From an uncultured Clostridia bacterium (GTDB taxonomy: Bacteria; Bacillota; Clostridia; Oscillospirales; Ruminococcaceae), in NCBI GenBank assembly GCA_937891895.1, contig CALATN010000053.1, positions 1 through 5,783 on the forward strand: DNA of 5,783 nt. The letters are read 5' to 3'. The notes under the pieces are model-generated. The model saw only the letters and a list, made by a program, of their open reading frames with translations. It was not told the origin of the DNA and did no database searches. Of the stretch, positions 1-4,959 are shown one piece after another (within the stretch, counting starts at the first letter, position 1; every line of letters starts with the position of its first letter). A program made the position numbers and the translations under genes.

Positions 1-5
1 CCCCA

Positions 6-30
6 CCAAAGGGGACACTGTCCCCTTTGG
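6..30. repeat. Perfect 25-bp intergenic palindrome (REP-like)
   Basis: Two 12-bp arms, CCAAAGGGGACA (6-17) and TGTCCCCTTTGG (19-30), are exact reverse complements around a single central C. As RNA or single-stranded DNA it would fold into a very stable hairpin with a tiny loop. No T-run follows on either strand, so it does not look like a standard intrinsic terminator. Compact GC-rich palindromes of the GGGGACA/TGTCCCC type in intergenic DNA resemble dispersed REP-type repeats, but only one copy lies in this window, so dispersal is inferred. The flanking gene to the left is outside the window. Confidence 0.6.
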
Positions 31-104
31 AAACCCATGACTTTGCTTATCAACTGCTCGACAAATTATAATTTACCATCACGCTAATTATACCAACATC
101 ACTC

Positions 105-144
105 AAAAAAATCAACCGCCCCCGTTTTCATCTCGGAAGCGGCT
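105..144 (-). terminator. Rho-independent terminator of the small Asn/Gln-rich gene
   Basis: Read on the minus strand, the arm AGCCGCTTCCG (144-134) pairs with CGGGGGCGGTT (124-114), using a few G-U wobbles, around a 9-nt loop. After a GA dinucleotide comes a run of seven T (111-105). It begins 13 nt after the stop codon of the leftward mini-gene at 158, so it is well placed to end that transcript. On the plus strand no T-run follows the stem, so it is probably one-directional. Confidence 0.8.
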
Positions 145-157
145 GTTTCAACGCAGG

Positions 158-295
158 TTATCTGCTCTGGCTATTGTTGCTCTTGTTATCAGCACGGTTA
201 TTGCTCTTGTTGCTCTGCTGATTGTTGTTCTGCTTGTTGCTGCTCTGATTGTTGTTCTGACGGTTGTTGTTCTGGTTATTATTCTGGTAGCTCAT
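158..295 (-). CDS. Small Asn/Gln-rich hypothetical protein (45 aa)
   Basis: I do not recognise a named family. The frame encodes a 45-residue peptide starting MSYQNNNQNNNRQNNN and ending in SQSR. About 60% of residues are Asn or Gln (19 N, 8 Q), most of the rest are Ser, and there is one Asp against six Lys/Arg, giving a net positive charge. It has almost no hydrophobic residues, no signal peptide, no membrane segment and no cysteine, so it should be a disordered soluble peptide. Support for a real gene: an AGGGAG ribosome binding site (310-305), an ordinary TAA stop, and an intrinsic terminator 13 nt downstream. An ATG at 301-299 is in frame (47 aa), but only 3 nt separate it from the binding site against 9 nt for the ATG at 295, so 295 is preferred. 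It is divergent from malQ. A spore-associated or amino-acid-storage role is possible by analogy with other Asn/Gln-rich spore peptides, but this is speculation. Confidence 0.68.
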   Translation of the reverse strand: MSYQNNNQNNNRQNNNQSSNKQNNNQQSNKSNNRADNKSNNSQSR

Positions 296-370
296 TTTCA
301 TATTCTCCCTTACGGTATATTTTCTTGCGCATTACACAAATTATCAGTATTATGCACAAATTATACATCA

Positions 371-389
371 ACACTTGCATTACAAGTGT
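371..389. promoter_or_regulatory. Putative operator: 19-bp dyad over the malQ -35 box
   Basis: ACACTTG (371-377) and CAAGTGT (383-389) form a perfect 7-bp inverted repeat around a 5-nt spacer. The predicted malQ -35 hexamer (375-380) lies across the left arm and spacer. A TATAAT on the minus strand (365-360) lies on the other side at a similar distance. A protein bound here would block malQ transcription and could also affect the divergent mini-gene. The sequence does not match a maltose-regulator site that I can name with confidence. Confidence 0.42.
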
Positions 390-403
390 GAATGGTGTAT
401 AAT
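375..403 (+). promoter_or_regulatory. Sigma-A-type promoter for malQ
   Basis: The -35 box TTGCAT (375-380) is separated by 17 bp from a perfect -10 box TATAAT (398-403). Transcription would start near 410, giving a leader of about 25 nt before the malQ start codon. The -35 box matches the consensus only in its TTG, so the promoter may be weak or need help, which fits the overlapping dyad at 371-389. Confidence 0.65.
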
Positions 404-434
404 AATATAAATTATTTGCAAAGGAATGATTTTT

Positions 435-1982
435 ATGCACAGCTGCGGCATTTTGTTACACATTACCAGCCTTCCCGACAAGTACGGTATCGGCACTCTT
501 GGCAAGCAGGCTTACAAATTCGTTGACTTTCTGGTAAAGAGCGGTCAGGAATACTGGCAGCTTCTTCCTATCGGCCCGACAGGCTTCGGTGACTCGCCTT
601 ATCAGAGTTACTCCGCTTATGCAGGAAACCCGCTTCTTATCGACCTCGAAAAGCTTATTGAAGAGGGGCTTCTCGATGCTGACGATACGGATTTACAGCT
701 TATCGAAAGAAAGCAATTTACCGATTTCGGTCAGCTTGACAGCTTCAGACAGGTAGTGCTGAAAAAAGCCTGCAAGGTTTTCCTTGACAAGGCTGACAGC
801 ACTGTTCTCTCGGATTTCCAGGCTTTCTGCAACATCAACAATTTTTGGCTTGAGGACTACGCTCTCTTCACGGCGCTGAAAAAACATTTCCGCAACGCTA
901 TGTGGACTGAGTGGGACGACGACATCCGTCTGCGTCGCCACGACGCACTTGAGCGCTACGCTGAACAGCTTTCTGAGGAAACAACCTGTGTGAAGTTCAT
1001 CCAGTACAAATTCTTTGAGCAGTACAACGCTTTGAAGAAATACGCAAACGCAAAGGGTATCAAGCTTTACGGCGATATGCCGATTTATGTTTCAATGGAC
1101 AGCTCTGATATATGGGCAAACCCTGAGATGTTTATGCTTGACGAGGACAGACGCCCCACAATGGTTGCAGGCTGTCCGCCTGATGCTTTCTCAAAGACAG
1201 GTCAGCTCTGGGGCAACCCGCTCTACAACTGGGACTTCATGGAGGAAACAGGCTACGGCTGGTGGATTGCCCGTGTTGAATATTCAGGCAGACTTTTCGA
1301 CCTTACACGAATTGACCACTTCCGCGGCTTCGAAAGCTTCTACGCTATTCCTTATGGCAACGAAACCGCTGAAATCGGCGAGTGGCTCCCTGGTCCGTCA
1401 ATGAAGCTGTTCAATGCTATCCGCGAGGAACTCGGAGATGTAAACCTTGTCGCTGAGGACCTTGGCTTCCTTACTGAGGACGTGCGCAAGATGCTGAAGG
1501 AATCAGGCTTCCCCGGTATGAACGTGCTTGAATTTGCCTTCGGCGGCGAGGACAGCAATTATCTGCCTCACAACTACGTGCGCAACAGCGTGGTTTACAT
1601 CGGCACCCACGATAACGACACCGCCATCGGCTGGTACAACTCCTGCGACAAGGCAACCCGCAAGAATGCCAAGAAATATATGGCTCTCTCCAAGAAGGAG
1701 GGCGTGAACTGGGGTATGATAAGAACAGCCTACTCCAGCGTTTCTGAGCTTGCTGTAATTCAGATGCAGGATTTCCTCGGTCTTGGTTCGGAGGCGAGAA
1801 TGAATATTCCGTCAACAATCGGCGGCGGCAACTGGGCTTGGCGTCTTGATGAAAACGCACTTACCGACAAGCTTGCCGAAAAGATTATGAAGTACGCTAA
1901 ACGCTACTTCCGTGCACCTGTGAAAAAGAAAATCAAGGTAAAGGTTACAAAGAAGGCTGACGTGACAAATACGGCTGAATAA
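435..1982 (+). CDS. malQ: 4-alpha-glucanotransferase (amylomaltase, GH77)
   Basis: This cytoplasmic enzyme transfers alpha-1,4-glucan segments between malto-oligosaccharides and releases glucose, feeding maltodextrin or glycogen metabolism. The 515-aa product matches the length of type I GH77 enzymes. It opens with SCGILLHITSLPDKYGIG, the usual family N-terminus. The nucleophile Asp294 is in RIDHFRGF, the acid/base Glu341 in AEDLG, and the third catalytic Asp393 in GTHDNDT, so the catalytic set is intact. GDMPIYV (near 210) and the C-terminal MNIPST block are also family motifs. An ATG at 426 is in frame, but it directly abuts the AAAGGA ribosome binding site. The ATG at 435 has a 9-nt spacing and gives the normal N-terminus, so it is preferred. 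Oddity: the last 22 residues form a Lys-rich tail (KKKIKVKVTKK) beyond the usual family end. The gene stands alone, with no phosphorylase or transporter beside it in the window. Confidence 0.96.
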   Translation: MHSCGILLHITSLPDKYGIGTLGKQAYKFVDFLVKSGQEYWQLLPIGPTGFGDSPYQSYSAYAGNPLLIDLEKLIEEGLLDADDTDLQLIERKQFTDFGQLDSFRQVVLKKACKVFLDKADSTVLSDFQAFCNINNFWLEDYALFTALKKHFRNAMWTEWDDDIRLRRHDALERYAEQLSEETTCVKFIQYKFFEQYNALKKYANAKGIKLYGDMPIYVSMDSSDIWANPEMFMLDEDRRPTMVAGCPPDAFSKTGQLWGNPLYNWDFMEETGYGWWIARVEYSGRLFDLTRIDHFRGFESFYAIPYGNETAEIGEWLPGPSMKLFNAIREELGDVNLVAEDLGFLTEDVRKMLKESGFPGMNVLEFAFGGEDSNYLPHNYVRNSVVYIGTHDNDTAIGWYNSCDKATRKNAKKYMALSKKEGVNWGMIRTAYSSVSELAVIQMQDFLGLGSEARMNIPSTIGGGNWAWRLDENALTDKLAEKIMKYAKRYFRAPVKKKIKVKVTKKADVTNTAE

Positions 1983-1994
1983 AAATCATATCAG

Positions 1995-2013
1995 GGCGGA
2001 TATGAAATCCGCC
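1995..2013 (+). other. Short hairpin just after malQ
   Basis: GGCGGAT (1995-2001) and ATCCGCC (2007-2013) form a perfect 7-bp stem with a 5-nt loop, 12 nt after the malQ stop. No T-run follows, so it is unlikely to terminate by itself. It lies directly upstream of the stronger terminator at 2025 and may protect the 3' end of the malQ mRNA or be an accessory part of the terminator. Confidence 0.55.
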
Positions 2014-2024
2014 ACTACAAAAAC

Positions 2025-2058
2025 AAAGGGTACTGAAAATCAGTACCCTTTTTCTTTT
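2025..2058. terminator. Bidirectional intrinsic terminator between malQ and the GH74 gene
   Basis: AAAGGGTACTGA (2025-2036) and TCAGTACCCTTT (2040-2051) form a perfect 12-bp stem with an AAA loop. On the plus strand the stem runs into TTTTTCTTTT (2049-2058), a good U-tract for malQ. On the minus strand it runs into TTTGTTTTTG, giving a usable U-tract for the GH74 gene. The plus-strand T-run overlaps the GH74 stop codon (2059-2057), so the convergent genes share a very compact termination signal. Confidence 0.88.
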
Positions 2059-4282
2059 ACTTTTCAATCTTGTCGCAGTATACAATACCCAGACCAACTG
2101 TACTCATATAGCATCTGCCGTAAACGTTCATATCGCCGCTTACAAACTCGCCGTTGCCTGTACCGCCGAACTGGTGGAGGTCATCGTTGATCTGCACCCA
2201 TGTTGCGCCGTTGTCCTCGGACATATAAAGTCCGGGCTTGTCAGCTTCCATCGGTGTACCCCAGATGTAGATTACCAGCGGGTCGCCGTCGTTCTTAGCT
2301 TTGCCAAGACCAACTGCTTCACAATACTTGATGCCCTCAACATACTCAGAGGTTGCACCATAATCTCTTGTTACAACAAGACCTGCACCGTTTGCAACAT
2401 AAACTGTGCCCTCATTCTTAGGGTCAACACAAAGTCTGCGGAAGCTTGGAGAAATTGTGGAATTTCTCTTGAAGGTCTTGCCGCCGTCCTCGGAATAATA
2501 GAACGCACTGTTTCCGCATCCGTAAACGTAATTTGCATTGTTCGGGTCACCGATAAGGTAAATATTGCTTCCCACAATACCGCTCACCTCGCTCCAAGTT
2601 GCACCGAAGTCCTCTGTGTAATAAGTCTTCAGACCGTTTTCAGGGCTCCAGATAAGTCTGCTGCCATCTGCTGTAAACGCGATTTTACCCTTGAACAGAG
2701 TCTTTGCAGGGTCAGGGCAGTTTGTAACCTTGTTCCAGGTCTTGCCTGCGTCTGTGGAGTAAGTAAGTGCAAGTGTCTTTTCGTCGCCGCCTACCTTTGC
2801 CCAGTAATCCCTGTTCTGTGCAGCAATTGTGATACTTGTTGTCGAACCGATCATATCCTGATGTCTTGTTGCAGGAACGGTAATATCCTCGTGAACATAG
2901 CCGTCGTAGTCATAAACTGCGGATACAAGGGGATAATCCTCGTATGTAATGATATCGGAAGGAACAGTTTCCTCGATACCGCAGGAGTCAAAATAGAACT
3001 TCGGTGTTTCGTCCCAGATGTTGTCGCAGGAGAAGATACCGTTACCAGAGTTGACCATAATTCTGTTCGGATTGAACGGGTCAATTGCAAGGGAACTGCA
3101 CCAGTGAATTGCACAGCCTTCAACCCAAGGCATACCGTTTACATCCATTTCCATGCTTTCAAGTACGTTTCTCCAGGTCTTGCCGCCGTCGGTAGATGTG
3201 TAGAACACGTCACCGTAAGCACCGTTTGCCTGAAGCTTCCACATACCTGATGTTACAGCAACAAGCTTGTTGTCGTCTTCAGGATGAATGACGATATCGC
3301 CGATAGAGTCGTTGGACGGCTTGATTTCGTCAACTGTACCGTCTGTGTTGTAGCGTAAAAGTGTACCAAGTGCACAGTTCCAAGGGCCTTCATTGTTTAT
3401 GTAGCAAACGTAGAGATTGCCCTTGCTGTCCAGCTTCATACGCTGTACCATAAATTCAGTAATGCTGTTTTCAAGCTTCTTCCAGCTTGCGCCTGCGTCC
3501 TCGGAAACAAAGAGGTTGCCTGCGTCGTTGTTCTTTTCGGATACGGCAGCGTAAATCTTCTGTGTCACGCCGTCCTTTGCTGTTGACGGGTCAAAAAGAA
3601 TGGAACAGATGCCGTTTCCGTTAGCTGTTGAAGTAATCGGGAAATCAAGGCTTTCCCAGGTTTCACCGCCGTTGGTACTCTTTATCATACCACCTGTACG
3701 TCCGCCTGCAAGGATAATGTCGCCGTTATTTGGGTCAACAGCAATTCTCTCACCGTTGCCGCGTCCCATACCGTTGCCGTGAACCTTGATTTTATCTGTA
3801 ACCTCGATAACATCAACGTGTTCGCCGTAATCGTCGGACTTGATAATACAGGTCTTGCCGTTGCTGAAATAATCAGTACCTGCAAGGAGGTAAACCTCGT
3901 TAGGTGCCTGTGGGTTGTATGCAAGACCGTCAATGCCGAGAAGACCACGGTCATCAGCTGTAACCCAGTAGTTCATTGACTTCCACATACCTGTTTCAGC
4001 TGTACGGTAATACGCACCGCCTACGTCAGTTCTGGTGTAGTAAACGTTTTCTTTTGGGGTTGAAAAAACGCCTGTGATAAATCCGCCGCCGCCCGCGGAA
4101 ACCTGACCGTATGTCCAGTCTGTGTTGACAAACACATCGCTTGCCACAACTGCGTCACTGCCTGCGTTTGCAGCAGTTTCTTCAGCAGGAAGGTCAACTT
4201 TCTTCTGACAGCCCGTGAATACTGACAGGCACATTGCCGCTGACATAGCCACAGCCGCAAGCTTGCTTATTTTTTTATTCAT
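2057..4282 (-). CDS. GH74 xyloglucanase-like lipoprotein
   Basis: Predicted surface-anchored beta-1,4-glucanase of family GH74, whose members cut the backbone of xyloglucan; the exact substrate and endo/exo mode are inferred. The 741-aa product has a lipoprotein signal (MNKKISK, hydrophobic core, VFTGC) with lipobox Cys25. Twin-propeller signs are seven Asp-box motifs (S/T-x-D/N-x-G-x-T/S-W/F) near 202, 260, 363, 509, 556, 597 and 688. RTDVGGAY carries Asp86, equivalent to the GH74 catalytic base. GRGNGERIAVDP (173-184) and DPFNPNRIM are further family motifs. The acid position aligns with Asp458 in AVYDYDGYVHED, where most members have GDIGGF-x-H, so this site is altered but keeps the Asp. 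It has no dockerin, CBM or cell-wall anchor. AGGAG (4297-4293) is 10 nt from the ATG at 4282 and only 4 nt from one at 4288; the frame is open to 4315, but those starts precede the binding site. It has its own promoter and is divergent from cdd. Confidence 0.9.
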   Translation of the reverse strand: MNKKISKLAAVAMSAAMCLSVFTGCQKKVDLPAEETAANAGSDAVVASDVFVNTDWTYGQVSAGGGGFITGVFSTPKENVYYTRTDVGGAYYRTAETGMWKSMNYWVTADDRGLLGIDGLAYNPQAPNEVYLLAGTDYFSNGKTCIIKSDDYGEHVDVIEVTDKIKVHGNGMGRGNGERIAVDPNNGDIILAGGRTGGMIKSTNGGETWESLDFPITSTANGNGICSILFDPSTAKDGVTQKIYAAVSEKNNDAGNLFVSEDAGASWKKLENSITEFMVQRMKLDSKGNLYVCYINNEGPWNCALGTLLRYNTDGTVDEIKPSNDSIGDIVIHPEDDNKLVAVTSGMWKLQANGAYGDVFYTSTDGGKTWRNVLESMEMDVNGMPWVEGCAIHWCSSLAIDPFNPNRIMVNSGNGIFSCDNIWDETPKFYFDSCGIEETVPSDIITYEDYPLVSAVYDYDGYVHEDITVPATRHQDMIGSTTSITIAAQNRDYWAKVGGDEKTLALTYSTDAGKTWNKVTNCPDPAKTLFKGKIAFTADGSRLIWSPENGLKTYYTEDFGATWSEVSGIVGSNIYLIGDPNNANYVYGCGNSAFYYSEDGGKTFKRNSTISPSFRRLCVDPKNEGTVYVANGAGLVVTRDYGATSEYVEGIKYCEAVGLGKAKNDGDPLVIYIWGTPMEADKPGLYMSEDNGATWVQINDDLHQFGGTGNGEFVSGDMNVYGRCYMSTVGLGIVYCDKIEK

Positions 4283-4319
4283 AGCCATACTTCTCCTCAT
4301 AAAATAAAATAACAACTAA

Positions 4320-4348
4320 ATTATAAGTCATTGTCAACTCTATGTCAA
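4320..4348 (-). promoter_or_regulatory. Consensus sigma-A promoter of the GH74 gene
   Basis: On the minus strand a perfect TTGACA (4348-4343), a 17-bp spacer and a perfect TATAAT (4325-4320) form an ideal housekeeping promoter. The start would be near 4313, giving a leader of about 30 nt. A second TTGACA (4337-4332) lies inside the spacer, 11 bp downstream of the first. Upstream, an A/T tract (4371-4380) could help as an UP-like element. Confidence 0.85.
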
Positions 4349-4422
4349 GGACTATACTGTTAATTCGGACAAAATTTTTTCAATATACTGCCGCATTATC
4401 AGCCATATCGACCCTTTTCGTC

Positions 4423-4451
4423 TTGTAATTTATTGGGAAATATGGTATAAT
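4423..4451 (+). promoter_or_regulatory. Extended -10 sigma-A promoter of cdd
   Basis: The -35 box TTGTAA (4423-4428) is followed after 17 bp by a perfect TATAAT (4446-4451) that is preceded by TGG, an extended -10 (TGn) element. The start would be near 4458, leaving about 25 nt before the cdd ATG. The -10 box lies within an inverted repeat described separately. Confidence 0.8.
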
Positions 4452-4464
4452 TAAAGTATACCAT
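4442..4464. promoter_or_regulatory. Putative operator: 23-bp inverted repeat across the cdd -10 box
   Basis: ATGGTATA (4442-4449) and TATACCAT (4457-4464) are exact reverse complements with a 7-nt spacer. The repeat covers the extended -10 element and the predicted start site, where a bound repressor would block RNA polymerase. Most of it lies upstream of the predicted start, so it is more likely a DNA site than an RNA hairpin. The cognate regulator is unknown. Part of the symmetry comes from the AT-rich -10 box itself, which lowers confidence. Confidence 0.45.
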
Positions 4465-4482
4465 TAAAAAGGAGAGATTGCT

Positions 4483-4866
4483 ATGACAAACAAGGAGCTT
4501 CTTTCAATCGCTGACAAGGCTATGGAAAACGCTTATGCCCCCTATTCAAAGTTCCACGTGGGCGCCGCACTTCTCTGCAAGGACGGCACTGTTTTCACTG
4601 GCTGTAACATAGAAAACGCAACCTACGGCGCAACAAACTGCGCTGAACGTACTGCGATATTCAAGGCTGTTTCCGAGGGACAGCGTGATTTCGAAGCAAT
4701 TGCCATCGTGTCCTCAGGCGGCGGTGAAACCTTCCCCTGCGGTATCTGCCGTCAGGTAATGGCTGAATTTGCGCCTGAAATAAAGGTTGTTCTGCGTGAC
4801 GAGGCAGGCAATGAACACATTTACCCATTAGTGGAATTGTTGCCAAAATCTTTCAGCCTTGACTAA
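4483..4866 (+). CDS. cdd: Cytidine deaminase
   Basis: Cytoplasmic zinc enzyme that deaminates cytidine and deoxycytidine to uridine and deoxyuridine in pyrimidine salvage. At 127 aa it is the usual size of the short, homotetrameric class. The zinc and catalytic motifs are complete: Cys53 and Glu55 in NCAERTA, and Cys86 and Cys89 in PCGICRQ. FHVGAAL (24-30) and NIEN (42-45) form the nucleoside-binding part, and the ELLPKSF end is typical. The ribosome binding site GGAG (4471-4474) is 8 nt from the ATG. It has its own extended -10 promoter, and the next gene also has its own, so it is probably transcribed alone. In other Firmicutes cdd often sits beside era or dgkA, but not here. Nothing looks damaged. 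Confidence 0.97.
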   Translation: MTNKELLSIADKAMENAYAPYSKFHVGAALLCKDGTVFTGCNIENATYGATNCAERTAIFKAVSEGQRDFEAIAIVSSGGGETFPCGICRQVMAEFAPEIKVVLRDEAGNEHIYPLVELLPKSFSLD

Positions 4867-4887
4867 CGGATTTTAACCGTTCTGTAA

Positions 4888-4916
4888 TTGACTTTGATGT
4901 AATATTGTTATATAAT
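4888..4916 (+). promoter_or_regulatory. Sigma-A promoter of the GHL10 lipoprotein gene
   Basis: TTGACT (4888-4893), a 17-bp spacer and a perfect TATAAT (4911-4916) match the consensus at 11 of 12 positions. The predicted start near 4923 gives a leader of about 37 nt. It lies in the 93-bp gap after cdd, so the lipoprotein gene need not depend on read-through from cdd. Confidence 0.8.
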
Positions 4917-4959
4917 TACTGTGTATCTATAATTTGTGTTTTCAGGAAAAGAGGTTCAA

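Noticed and set aside
171..290. Repetitive TTGTTGTTCTG-like stretch considered as a microsatellite or CRISPR-like repeat
   Set aside because: The units are irregular and are fully explained by AAC/AAT/CAG codons of the Asn/Gln-rich peptide on the minus strand; there are no uniform repeats and spacers.
335..364. CACAAATTAT repeated at 335-344 and 355-364, with a similar ACAAATTAT at 61-69
   Set aside because: It is short and AT-rich in an AT-rich intergenic region. The 20-bp spacing is suggestive but could easily be chance; no array or protein-site symmetry is seen.
340..388. Promoter for the leftward mini-gene (minus-strand TATAAT at 365-360, CATAATA near 354)
   Set aside because: No -35 hexamer at proper spacing was convincing, and the CATAATA resemblance to a sporulation sigma -10 lacks a matching upstream element. 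It is mentioned only in the divergent-promoter finding.
1471..1860. Open minus-strand frame inside malQ
   Set aside because: It is an Arg/Cys/Pro-rich shadow antisense to conserved GH77 motifs, with no start signal.
2174..3250. Long open frame on the plus strand, 358 codons, opposite the GH74 gene
   Set aside because: It lies wholly antisense to a strongly supported GH74 coding region, has no ribosome binding site or recognisable motif, and has a Cys/Val/Asn-rich composition typical of a reverse-strand shadow.
4353..4390. TATACTG repeated 31 bp apart (4353-4359 and 4384-4390) between the divergent GH74 and cdd promoters
   Set aside because: Seven-base repeats in AT-rich DNA are expected by chance, and neither copy overlaps a promoter element.
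4865..4881. Possible terminator after cdd: AACGG and CCGTT around a 7-nt loop
   Set aside because: The stem is only 5 bp and no T-run follows, so it is too weak to call a terminator.
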